In this document: positions 35,098 through 42,623 of the stretch, one piece after another
Layout: every line of letters begins with the position of its first letter
Position numbering within the stretch: position 1 is the stretch's first letter
Origin: an archaeon
Lineage (GTDB): Archaea > Nanobdellota > Nanobdellia > Woesearchaeales > GW2011-AR9
DNA: 64,000 nt
Assembly: GCA_018696395.1 (NCBI GenBank)
Contig: JABHQR010000020.1
Location: 1-64,000, forward strand
Direction: 5' to 3'
Notes under the pieces: generated by a model
What the model was told of the DNA's origin: nothing
The model's database searches: none
The model's input: the letters and a program-made list of their open reading frames with translations, nothing else
Made by a program: the position numbers and the translations under genes

Positions 35098-35116
35098 GTG
35101 CTCCTGAGTAATATTG

Positions 35117-35209
35117 CGTATAACATCGCGATTAAGAGAAGTGCGAACGTAGTGAGCATTTGGGGAAATTTTCTGCAAGAAAATTTACCTCTTAATCGAT
35201 GTTAAATAC
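35117..35209. repeat. attC-like site C
   Basis: Left arm CGTATAACATCGCGATTAAG, right arm CTTAATCGATGTTAAATAC, about 90 bp overall. A central hairpin AAATTTTCTGCAAGAAAATTT is present. The right end GTTAAAT fits GTTRRRY exactly. The two ends differ from each other (TATAAC against TTAAAT) because, in the integron model, they belong to different cassettes. Confidence 0.75.
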
Positions 35210-35289
35210 TTCCGATAGGAACGAGGAATAGTCTGCAAGACGGTTTTTTGCGAAGCAAAAAAATTCCGAAGAGTAAATTTGGAGCCCCG

Positions 35290-36027
35290 TTACAATCTTT
35301 CCTTTGATTGCAATAGATCTTTAATCCTGGATTCATCCCAACCAATATATTCTAATCCATAATATTTTGAGAGAAATTCTTTTTTCAAACCTATTGGACC
35401 ATATCCATTAAAATCATCTTCATTTTTTATTCCTTTTTCTTCTAAAATAAAATATCTCCATGCTTCCATATGTGCCCTTCTGGTGTTTGAATCAATTCCA
35501 TCTGAAATTGGAAGATTTGAAGGAGTGTTATATCTAAATAATCCATTATGATAAAATACTTCATGATTACCATCAAGTGTATCAATAGAAAAATCCAGAT
35601 CTTCATCTGAAGGAAAACTCGCTAATTCATCATATCCAGGATGTGAATGCATTTCAGCTTTGTATACTCCTGAATTTTTTATTGCATGTAAAACCTTTGG
35701 TAAGGAATCATGAATTCCTCTCAGATTAACATACCAAGAAGAATCGATTAATAATATATCTGTTTCTAAATTTCCTTTAGAAATTGGTAGTCTTTGTAAA
35801 GTTTGAAAATCTGATTCGTAAGGGGGTTTTTCCAACAGATAAGCACCCTCGGGTAAATCTTGATTTTCAACATATTCTTCTAAGGATCTGATTGTGGGAA
35901 AAATAGAGGGCAATTCTTTTAGATTTCCAACTACTGCTTGCTCTAATTCTTGCCAACTGCAACCTCCTCGCAAATGTTGCAAGAAAGGAACATCTTCAAA
36001 TCTTTCATATAATGATTTACTAGCCAC
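35290..36027 (-). CDS. JAMM/MPN-domain protein (cassette gene)
   Basis: Start set at GTG 36027, about 31 bp from the TATA box; the frame is open to TTG 36093 but that part overlaps the promoter. The 245-residue soluble protein has a JAMM zinc motif EMHSHPGYDELASFPSDED: His127, His129, Ser140 and Asp143. This is the metal site of deubiquitinase-like and RadC-like proteins. A region of ~100 residues precedes it and ~80 follow, larger than the minimal domain. No ubiquitin-like gene is near. It is a single-gene cassette between sites B and C. Confidence 0.7.
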   Translation of the reverse strand: MASKSLYERFEDVPFLQHLRGGCSWQELEQAVVGNLKELPSIFPTIRSLEEYVENQDLPEGAYLLEKPPYESDFQTLQRLPISKGNLETDILLIDSSWYVNLRGIHDSLPKVLHAIKNSGVYKAEMHSHPGYDELASFPSDEDLDFSIDTLDGNHEVFYHNGLFRYNTPSNLPISDGIDSNTRRAHMEAWRYFILEEKGIKNEDDFNGYGPIGLKKEFLSKYYGLEYIGWDESRIKDLLQSKERL

Positions 36028-36053
36028 GTTATTACTTATAAGGAGTAAATAAG

Positions 36054-36062
36054 TATATAAAT
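36054..36062 (-). promoter_or_regulatory. TATA box of the JAMM cassette
   Basis: On the minus strand ATTTATATA, ~27-35 bp before the proposed GTG start and inside the cassette. Confidence 0.55.
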
Positions 36063-36110
36063 CTATCGGTTTTGAAGCATTAATTCTCTTCAAGGGGCTC
36101 CAAATTTATT

Positions 36111-36196
36111 GTATTTAACATCAGGATTATGAGAAGTTCGCGAAGCGAATTTGGGTAAAATCCTGCAAGGATTTTCCTCATAATCCTTGTTATACG
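36111..36196. repeat. attC-like site B
   Basis: Left end GTATTTAACATCAGG, right end CTCATAATCCTTGTTATACG. Read on the minus strand the left end is GTTAAAT, an exact GTTRRRY. The body is nearly identical to site D, including the TTCGCGAAGCGAA core and the following CGTTTTTTCTGCAAG block, showing both came from one cassette pool. It lies 3' of the YbaK gene. Confidence 0.75.
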
Positions 36197-36260
36197 TTTT
36201 TTCTGCAAGAAAAAATCGCGGAGTGAAACGGAGCGACAGTATGACGCAGGAGCCAGCCCG

Positions 36261-36725
36261 TTATTTTCTAACTCTTACAATTACACCATTGTTAGCTTTT
36301 TGTAATTCTTTTGTAGAAATTTTTACAAGCGAATTTTCAGAACCGCCACCAGTGTAAACAATATCTTTTTCGATAACTCTTTGATCAATAAGAAATTTTG
36401 CATCATAACCAAATGAGGGGGTTCCACCACAAGGATATCCTGTTTTCTGCAAAATTTCATCAGGTGTGGCGGTTCGTGGTCTTTCAATATTCAAGGCTTT
36501 ACTAACTCGTGAAGTGCTTGCTCTATCTTCACCCTTGACAATAGCAACAATAAGATTTCCATTCGAATCAATCATGCAAATATTTTTTACAAAATCATCA
36601 GTATTTGCATTTACAGCTTTAGACGCATCTTCAACAGAATGACATGATTGATTGAAACTAAGATGTTCGCCTTGAATATTATTTTCTTGTAAAAATTTCT
36701 TTAATCTTTCTTCGTATTGATTCAT
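36261..36725 (-). CDS. YbaK/ProX-type aminoacyl-tRNA deacylase (cassette gene)
   Basis: A 154-residue YbaK-fold protein that hydrolyses mischarged tRNA in trans (Cys-, Ala- or Ser-tRNA, depending on subfamily). Motifs: FVKNICMIDSNGNLIVAIVK, GEDRASTSRVSKAL, the substrate-loop GYPCGGTPSFGY (residues ~96-107) and VYTGGGSENSLVKIS. Length is normal for a free-standing deacylase. It is the cassette nearest the recombinase, hence the most recently inserted under the integron model. A TATA box ~27 bp upstream and no ribosome binding site point to a leaderless mRNA. Confidence 0.88.
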   Translation of the reverse strand: MNQYEERLKKFLQENNIQGEHLSFNQSCHSVEDASKAVNANTDDFVKNICMIDSNGNLIVAIVKGEDRASTSRVSKALNIERPRTATPDEILQKTGYPCGGTPSFGYDAKFLIDQRVIEKDIVYTGGGSENSLVKISTKELQKANNGVIVRVRK

Positions 36726-36747
36726 AGTATAAAAGAATTACAAATGT

Positions 36748-36756
36748 TATTTAAAT
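36748..36756 (-). promoter_or_regulatory. TATA box of the YbaK cassette
   Basis: On the minus strand ATTTAAATA, centred ~27 bp before the ATG at 36725 and inside the cassette. Confidence 0.55.
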
Positions 36757-36788
36757 GTGTTGTGTAGGGCTGGCTCCGAGTAATATTG

Positions 36789-36884
36789 CGTATAACATCG
36801 CGACTAAATGAAGTTTCTGAGCAAAGCAAAGAAATTTGGGAGAGCGAAGTGCAACGAGTGAACCATTTAGTCGCTGTTCTATAC
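36789..36884. repeat. attC-like site A (proximal to recombinase)
   Basis: Left arm CGTATAACATCGCGACTAAATG, right arm CATTTAGTCGCTGTTCTATAC. The left flank GAGTAATATTGCGTATAAC is shared with site C. Again two bases (TC) of the left arm have no partner. The right end belongs to the segment between array and recombinase. Confidence 0.7.
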
Positions 36885-37200
36885 CCCGAAACAGAATGAG
36901 TGAGTGAAACGAACATCATGAATTGAGAATGCAATGTGGTCAAGCGTTAGCGAAGAAGTTTTCTCGTAAATAAATGTGAACGAAGTGAACCAAAAATAAG
37001 TTTTTTAAAGACGAGAAAATTGTATGGAACTGTTTCTAGGCGAAGGTTGGAAACAGTTAGGTGAAAGGTCACAAGGGCTAATTCGAGAAAATCTTGTCAG
37101 TAGGGAGATTTTCCACCTGAAACAAACCCCCCCACTTACCCACTGGTCAAGTATACAGATTATTTATAAGTAAAAGCCCCACATAACTACCTTCTGTAAA
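36885..37200. other. Hairpin-rich gap between array and recombinase
   Basis: No credible gene. It holds three successive inverted repeats: TTTTCTCGT/ACGAGAAAA (36959-36967, 37011-37019), AACTGTTTC/GAAACAGTT (37028-37036, 37050-37058) and GAAAATCT/AGATTTTC (37087-37094, 37106-37113), the last enclosed by AGGTG/CACCT. An attI-like site would be expected here, but I cannot point to one. Alternatively the stretch encodes a structured RNA. Confidence 0.5.
37162..37170 (+). promoter_or_regulatory. TATA box of the recombinase gene
   Basis: ATTTATAAG, with transcription expected near 37190 and AAGGAGG at 37201-37207 as ribosome binding site. This gene, unlike the cassette genes, has a normal leader. 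Confidence 0.55.
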
Positions 37201-37215
37201 AAGGAGGTAGAAAAA

Positions 37216-38028
37216 ATGTTTAAAACTTTAATTGAAGAATGTCAACTAAGAAATTATTCTAAAAGAACTAGTGAATCTTACCTTTACTTTAACAAAAAAT
37301 TCATCAAATTCTGTAACAAAAAAACTCAAGAAGTTAATTATAAAGATATAAGATCATTCTTACTACACTTAATTTCAAGAGGATATTCAAGTTCATACGT
37401 AAATCTTGCTCACAACTCAATTAATTTTTATTACACACAAATATGTAAAAGAAAGTTTGAAAAAATAAGTTTTCAAAAAAGAGAACAAAAAATTAAAGAA
37501 ATCTTAAGTAAAGAAGAAATTGTTAAACTGATAGAAGTTACAGATAATATTAAACATAAATTAATCATATCATTACTATATTCTAGCGGAATCAGAATCA
37601 GTGAATTAATCAAAATAAAATTGAATGATATTGACCTAAAAAATAAAACATTATTAGTTAAACAAGGTAAAGGTAAAAAAGATCGTTACACGATTATTTC
37701 ACAAAAAAATGTCACAGAGATTATAAATTATATTAGCAAAAAAAGACATACAAAAAACCAATATTTGTTTGATTCAAAACAAGGACATATTACTTCAAGA
37801 ACAGTACAAGAAATTTTAAAGATAGCTTCCAAAAAAGCTAAAATAGTAAAACAAGTAACACCACACAGGTTAAGGCACAGTTTTGCCACACACCTTAAAC
37901 AAAATAATACTAACATTTTTGATATTCAAAGGTTATTAGGACACAAAGATGTAAGAACTACCAAAGGATACATTAACAATAATCAAAACGATTGGACCAA
38001 ACTAATTAGAAGCCCCAGAGATTATTAA
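37216..38028 (+). CDS. Tyrosine recombinase/integrase, Xer-like
   Basis: A 270-residue site-specific recombinase. The N-terminal SAM-like core-binding domain spans ~1-85. The catalytic set is complete: Arg127 (SSGIRISEL), Lys154/155 (GKGKKDR), His217-Arg220 (TPHRLRHSFATHL), His243 (LLGHKDV) and the nucleophile Tyr252 (TTKGYIN). IntI integrases usually have ~20 extra residues between the lysine strand and the HxxR box; here the spacing is short, as in XerA/XerC. It diverges from the cassette array. It could instead be the chromosomal dimer resolvase lying by chance beside the array. AAGGAGG fixes the start. Confidence 0.88.
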   Translation: MFKTLIEECQLRNYSKRTSESYLYFNKKFIKFCNKKTQEVNYKDIRSFLLHLISRGYSSSYVNLAHNSINFYYTQICKRKFEKISFQKREQKIKEILSKEEIVKLIEVTDNIKHKLIISLLYSSGIRISELIKIKLNDIDLKNKTLLVKQGKGKKDRYTIISQKNVTEIINYISKKRHTKNQYLFDSKQGHITSRTVQEILKIASKKAKIVKQVTPHRLRHSFATHLKQNNTNIFDIQRLLGHKDVRTTKGYINNNQNDWTKLIRSPRDY

Positions 38029-38034
38029 AAATAA

Positions 38035-40344
38035 TCATTCACCTTTCATTTTTCTGACTTCTTTCCTTAACCATTCCTTATACTCAAACAAGATTCTTTT
38101 AGAATCTAACCGACCATACTCTTCACGAATTTTACCAGAGATGATATGAAGTTTATCATTAGCTTTAATTACAAAATCTGCTTCTAACAAATCACCATTA
38201 CCAGTTTTAGTATAAGCTTCTACTATTGCTTCTTTACAATCCCCCCTTAACAAAATATTTTCCCAAACAGAATTCCAATCACCTGCAAAATCTTTAATAT
38301 TACCAGCAATACGTTTCAAAATTTCCGAATTACCGTTCATTAAATCTTTAGTAACTTCTAACTCATCAGTCTGAGGATTGTACACCATCAAATCAACAAA
38401 CGCACCTTCAGATAAAGGATCATTTTCCCAAGTTTTTCTTACTTCGGTAACCCTTAACACCCTTTTCAATTTATGTAAACCTGAAGCAGACCTGACAGGA
38501 TTAGCGATCACAATAATATCAGTTGCTTTAAATGAAGTTTTCGGAACCCCAATATCATTAACTACTCTATCATATACACCATAAGGTGAGGCTGCGTGGA
38601 TTGTACCCGCTACAACGTTAGCTGCTGCACCTACCCTCATTGCTTCATAAAGTGAAATCGCTTCCTTACTTCTAACTTCACCAACAAACAAGGCCGAATC
38701 TCCCAAACGTAATGTCGACCTGATGCCAGTAGATGCGTCAACTTCAGAACCTTTCTGTAAAGATAAAGCAGAACCAACTTTCAAAGATTCAATATTATAA
38801 CCTAACTTTCGGAGTGAATCACATGGTAATTCAAGAGTGTCTTCAATAGTAATAATTCTGTACCTTCGCATGATTTCTACCAATACACTCCCCAATAAAC
38901 TACTTTTACCAGAACTTCTAGTACCTGCAATAAGTAAAGTTACATTTCCATCTATTAAAAAACTTAACAGACCAGCTGCAACTTTGTTCATCATCTTAAA
39001 TTTAGGTATCATATATAATGGGAATGTCCAAGGATGGTCCCGGTGTCTTCTGAACGAAAAACCTAACCCAAAAGGGTCTAATGGTGCAGTAACTGCTGAA
39101 ACTCTTGCAGTAAAGGTAGAAGTAGAAATTTCCGTATCAAGGATAGGATTAGCTTCATCTAACGGTCTCCCTGACATTAGCCTTAATTTTGTTGCCCAAC
39201 TATCAACTTCTTGAGGAGTGGGATAAACGTTAGTGTAACAGTCACCAAAATCTTGATGTACAATAAATATTGGTAATGAACCGTTCGGAGAATTTATGTT
39301 AACATCCTGTATTTTCGGATCAGTTAACATCATTTCAATTAAACCAAAACCAACTGTAAACCTTAACAAAGTCCTAGCCAACATTTCAATTCTTTTGTCC
39401 CTTAATTTCAAATTTTTATGAGCAGCAAGGTCAGTGATTAAATCCCGACTAATATTAAAAAAAACTTCCCTCATTCTTTCAGGATCAACAAACTCTTCTT
39501 TCCCTGGTTTATGTTCAGACAGAATACGTTTTGCATCATCCAACAGTTCATACTCTTCTTCATTGAACCTCATTTCAGGAGTAGAAATATGGTACAAGTT
39601 ACGAATGCTATCTTCAAACCCAAAAATGTTAACTTCAGTTTTGTCATTATCACCAAAAGTATAAGAGTCTAACAATTCACTATCAACAGGATATTCACTC
39701 AACAGTTTAGTGTACATAAAATCAGGTTTAGTTAATGGATGAAAGATGTAAGAATAAATTTGCCGATCACCTAATTTATAATCTTTAATATGAGGTAATA
39801 AATTTTTAATAAGTTTAGTATTCTCCAACAAATGAATAATTTCTTGCAAAATAGTAAAATATTTTTGTTGACTTGCTTTATGTCGAGGATCAAAAAGGTT
39901 ATCTAACTTAACTTTTTCTCCTCGTTCCAACCTTTTAAGTTTAACATAAGCAGATAATGGATCTTCTTTAAGTAATTTTGAACTAATCCTTTGAAATTCT
40001 GCATAACTTCCTCTGATATAACGTTCATGTAAAGGATCGGTTACCAAAAAAGAATATTTGTAACGTTCTTCTTTGTTGATTTTATGGTATAATCTAGCAA
40101 GTTCAATTAAAATTTCTACCTGGGAAAAATCGTAATCATAACTTCTTCGTTGAGAAAGAACAACATTAGTAACACCAGATACTTTAAGAATTAAATCAAT
40201 AACTTTAGCCATACATTCTGGACTGTACTCAATAGAAGGGGGAATAGCACAACTCTCTAAATAAATTTTTAATACTTTATTCTCACCTTCATGGTAAGTT
40301 TCGTAATCAAAACATTTTTTATCTGTATCTATGTCAACCATCAT
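38035..40344 (-). CDS. Type II/IV secretion (pilus/archaellum-type) ATPase
   Basis: A 769-residue assembly ATPase of the GspE/VirB11/ArlI superfamily. The C-terminal half has IAGTRSSGKSSLLGS (Walker A), TIEDTLEL (Asp box), LRLGDSALFVGEVRSKEA (Walker B) and AGTIHAASPYGVYDRV (His box). The first ~270 residues are a poorly conserved N-terminal region. It probably drives a pilus or secretion apparatus with the F protein at 26068. Start ATG 40344 follows AAAGGTAGATG. The stop lies 6 bp from the convergent recombinase gene, so the mobile segment abuts it closely. Confidence 0.9.
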   Translation of the reverse strand: MMVDIDTDKKCFDYETYHEGENKVLKIYLESCAIPPSIEYSPECMAKVIDLILKVSGVTNVVLSQRRSYDYDFSQVEILIELARLYHKINKEERYKYSFLVTDPLHERYIRGSYAEFQRISSKLLKEDPLSAYVKLKRLERGEKVKLDNLFDPRHKASQQKYFTILQEIIHLLENTKLIKNLLPHIKDYKLGDRQIYSYIFHPLTKPDFMYTKLLSEYPVDSELLDSYTFGDNDKTEVNIFGFEDSIRNLYHISTPEMRFNEEEYELLDDAKRILSEHKPGKEEFVDPERMREVFFNISRDLITDLAAHKNLKLRDKRIEMLARTLLRFTVGFGLIEMMLTDPKIQDVNINSPNGSLPIFIVHQDFGDCYTNVYPTPQEVDSWATKLRLMSGRPLDEANPILDTEISTSTFTARVSAVTAPLDPFGLGFSFRRHRDHPWTFPLYMIPKFKMMNKVAAGLLSFLIDGNVTLLIAGTRSSGKSSLLGSVLVEIMRRYRIITIEDTLELPCDSLRKLGYNIESLKVGSALSLQKGSEVDASTGIRSTLRLGDSALFVGEVRSKEAISLYEAMRVGAAANVVAGTIHAASPYGVYDRVVNDIGVPKTSFKATDIIVIANPVRSASGLHKLKRVLRVTEVRKTWENDPLSEGAFVDLMVYNPQTDELEVTKDLMNGNSEILKRIAGNIKDFAGDWNSVWENILLRGDCKEAIVEAYTKTGNGDLLEADFVIKANDKLHIISGKIREEYGRLDSKRILFEYKEWLRKEVRKMKGE

Positions 40345-40562
40345 CTACCTTTTAATTCTTTTTTTGTTAGTTAATTTAACCTAAGTACTACTCTTTAGCA
40401 ATCACACAAGTTTATAAGAGTAAATCTTATTTATTTAGTAAAAGTATAGTATAATACTAAATATTATATTGTAGTTAAATTTTCATGGTTTAAATAATTT
40501 CCCACACCACAAGATATAAAATTAACATAAAACTAAATTTAATAAAACAAGTCAAATCAAAA

Positions 40563-41030
40563 ATGGTTAAAAAAGATACAGCTAAAAATGAACCAAACAG
40601 TTTTGATAATGCTAAATTGTATACTTGGTTAAAGGCCCTAGAAATAAAAATTAACAGATTAGAAAGAGAATTTAATTTAGTTAAAGATAATTTAGGTAAA
40701 AAAGGCCAAGAATCCAGTAAAAAAGTTAAATCAATGGAAAAAGATTTTGTTGATGCAAAACATGAGGTAGAATTATCTAACACTAAAATTGATATGTTAA
40801 TTAAAGAAATTAAACAAACTGCTGGAAAAGAAGAAGTTGAAGTTATTAAAAAATATATCGAATTCTGGAACCCATTAAATTTTGTTACTCAAAAGGACTT
40901 AGAAAGATTATTTGAAACAAAAAAAGAAGAAATGTTAAGAGAGATTAGGTTAGCTCAAACAGAATCTAAAAGTGAGAAGAAAAATGATGATAATGTCGAT
41001 CAAAAAATTAACAAAAAGGAGGTTAAGTAA
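40563..41030 (+). CDS. Coiled-coil protein of the secretion locus
   Basis: A 155-residue, Lys/Glu-rich, mostly coiled-coil protein (residues ~18-100: EIKINRLEREFNLVKDNLGK and following). After ~105 comes EFWNPLNFVTQKDLERLFE, a small motif, then a charged tail. It starts divergently from the ATPase gene and ends two bases before the next coiled-coil gene. It may be a cytoplasmic partner of the ATPase, comparable in kind to ArlC/D/E of archaella (inference). Confidence 0.6.
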   Translation: MVKKDTAKNEPNSFDNAKLYTWLKALEIKINRLEREFNLVKDNLGKKGQESSKKVKSMEKDFVDAKHEVELSNTKIDMLIKEIKQTAGKEEVEVIKKYIEFWNPLNFVTQKDLERLFETKKEEMLREIRLAQTESKSEKKNDDNVDQKINKKEVK

Positions 41031-41032
41031 AA

Positions 41033-41686
41033 ATGCCATTATTCCCTTCTAATCAACCAAAAATTAATGTTCCTGAAAAAATATCTCAATTAAGACAACA
41101 AGGGCTTACAGATGATATGATAATTAACGAAATGAAAGGTCAAGGAGTAAATGAAACTCAAGTAATATCTGCATTAAGTCAGATAAACAATTCAATGCCA
41201 CAAAATAATGATTATGGAAATCAAGGAGGACAAAACATGCCAATGCAAGATCAAAATTATGGAGGCGGAACACCGCAACCACCAAATTACCAAGATATGC
41301 CGCAAGGACCACAAATGCCACAAAACCAACCAAGTGGAGGAAATGGTGCAGATAACATTTATGAAAGGATAGAAGAGATTACTGAAGGTATCATTGACGA
41401 AAAGTGGGATGAGCTAATTGCTGAAGTTCGGAAAATTATTGATTGGAAAGATAAAATGACTGAAAAGATTAACCGAATGGATACTGAGTTAGGTAAACTA
41501 AAAGAAGATTTCAAAACTTTACACCAAGGAGTACTAGGTAAAATGGAAGATTACGACAATAAAATGCAAGAAGTTGGAACAGAACTAAAAGCAGTAGGTA
41601 AAGTTTTCAAAGATGTTGTGCCAGTATTTACAGAGAATGTTAAAGAACTTAAACATATAACTTCAAAAATAAAAGAAGGAAAATAA
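41033..41686 (+). CDS. Coiled-coil protein with UBA-like head, ArlC/D/E-like in character
   Basis: A 217-residue protein in three parts: an N-terminal small helical domain (KISQLRQQGLTDDMIINEM, UBA-like), a Gln/Asn/Pro/Gly-rich linker (residues ~55-103), and a long helical domain (ERIEEITEGIIDEKWDELI to the end). AGGAGG precedes the ATG. The same layout is frequent beside pilus ATPase genes of DPANN archaea. It may link the ATPase to other parts of the machine. Confidence 0.62.
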   Translation: MPLFPSNQPKINVPEKISQLRQQGLTDDMIINEMKGQGVNETQVISALSQINNSMPQNNDYGNQGGQNMPMQDQNYGGGTPQPPNYQDMPQGPQMPQNQPSGGNGADNIYERIEEITEGIIDEKWDELIAEVRKIIDWKDKMTEKINRMDTELGKLKEDFKTLHQGVLGKMEDYDNKMQEVGTELKAVGKVFKDVVPVFTENVKELKHITSKIKEGK

Positions 41687-41738
41687 AATTATGTTTATTT
41701 TTTTTACATATTTATTATTAATTAATTCTTATTAATTT

Positions 41739-42533
41739 TCAGAAAGGGATTAAAGGTTTGTATAAAGCCGCAACAAAATCAGTTAATTCATAATACAGAT
41801 TCATTTCAACCTGTAATCTTTTAGCTTCAAATTCTTTAAACTCCCTACTTCTTTTGTTAGAGATAATTCCCATTGGAGAATTAATTTCTTCTATTTCAAA
41901 CTCTTGATTTAAGTCTGCCCAATAGTTAAGGCCATGTTTATCTGTAAAAACAACTTGTTCTCTAAGAAAATTATCAGTTCTAATAATCCTTTTAGAATAA
42001 CCGAATTCAGGTACAGATACTTCAACCACAAACAATTCCCCGTTGTAAGTTCCAAATTTATCATCTTCAAATATAGGTTCCTTATCTTCTTCAACAATTG
42101 GGTTATTAATTACACCAATCGCATAAACAACTCCTTTTTTCCTACATTGATCTTTGAGACTTTCTAAATGTTCAGCATAACTAGAAGCATTACCAAACCC
42201 AAGATTAGCAAATATTGCAAAGTCACCTTCTCTCCTAATTTTTTTATTAACATATTGATTGTAAATATTACCAGTTGGGCCCATGCCCACCATTCTTCCA
42301 GAAAAATATTCATTCAAATCTTCAGGCAGATTATGCATAGTTGCTAAAGAAGCTACCCGATCAATTTCATCTTGAAATTGATCAACATTACTTCTCCCAT
42401 CACTTAAATCACCATCATAATTTTCTAACAAATTAACTTTACCACACAAGTTAATAAATTCCTCATTTTCAGAATAATAGGGAGATAAATAAGAACTAAT
42501 AAAATTCAAAACTTTCTCTCTAAGATTTAACAT
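41739..42533 (-). CDS. Hypothetical protein, soluble, 264 residues
   Basis: Unrecognised; soluble, mixed alpha/beta, with an aromatic and glycine-rich central section (SGRMVGMGPTGNIYNQYVNK). No signal peptide or membrane helix. It interrupts the run of secretion-related genes and has no visible link with them. Confidence 0.5.
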   Translation of the reverse strand: MLNLREKVLNFISSYLSPYYSENEEFINLCGKVNLLENYDGDLSDGRSNVDQFQDEIDRVASLATMHNLPEDLNEYFSGRMVGMGPTGNIYNQYVNKKIRREGDFAIFANLGFGNASSYAEHLESLKDQCRKKGVVYAIGVINNPIVEEDKEPIFEDDKFGTYNGELFVVEVSVPEFGYSKRIIRTDNFLREQVVFTDKHGLNYWADLNQEFEIEEINSPMGIISNKRSREFKEFEAKRLQVEMNLYYELTDFVAALYKPLIPF

Positions 42534-42623
42534 GCAAACTAAAAGAGATTATATTTTTTATAAAGATTTCTAGCTTACTGTTACTAAAAATTAAATTAAA
42601 TAAGAATAACTGTAAAAAATAAA

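Larger units (their letters stand above)
34297..35104. repeat. Inverted repeat flanking the nucleotidyltransferase gene
   Basis: GGGGCACATT (34297-34306) and AATGTGCTCC (35095-35104) are inverted copies with one difference. They sit just inside the cassette, overlapping the stop codon on one side and touching the TATA box on the other. Confidence 0.55.
35274..36108. repeat. Inverted repeat flanking the JAMM cassette gene
   Basis: TAAATTTGGAGCCCC (35274-35288) and GGGGCTCCAAATTTA (36094-36108) are perfect 15-bp inverted copies, placed one base after the stop codon and upstream of the promoter. Confidence 0.65.
36249..36777. repeat. Inverted repeat flanking the YbaK gene
   Basis: GGAGCCAGCCC (36249-36259) and GGGCTGGCTCC (36767-36777), a perfect 11-bp inverted pair, one base after the stop and just before the promoter. 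It has the same GGAGC core as the pairs around the other two cassette genes. Confidence 0.65.
33343..38028. mobile_element. Integron-like cassette array with tyrosine recombinase
   Basis: Four attC-like palindromes (34159, 35117, 36111, 36789) bound cassettes of 957 bp (34167-35123), 995 bp (35124-36118) and 677 bp (36119-36795). A fourth probable cassette with a degenerate left end lies to their left. The recombinase gene (37216) points away from the array while three of four cassette genes point the other way, which is the standard integron arrangement. Boundaries are set between G and TT of the GTT core read on the minus strand. Known archaeal integrons make this plausible; function is not shown. 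Confidence 0.75.

Noticed and set aside
34159-36884. Repeats interpreted as a CRISPR array
   Set aside because: Only four copies, 80-95 bp long, with whole genes between them and no spacers of constant length.
34159-36884. Repeats interpreted as transposon ends or MITEs
   Set aside because: No transposase and no target-site duplications seen; ends co-vary by cassette, which transposon ends would not do.
36722-36943. 73-codon open frame overlapping attC-like site A on the minus strand
   Set aside because: It consists of palindrome sequence, low-complexity residues and the YbaK promoter; no start signal or protein-like composition.
37056-37062. GTTAGGT as the attI core of the integron
   Set aside because: It fits GTTRRRY but points along the plus strand, opposite to the cassettes, and is part of a 9-bp hairpin; too weak to call.
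40563-41686. A frameshifted single coiled-coil gene
   Set aside because: The second frame has its own AGGAGG and ATG and a separate domain layout; two genes are more likely.
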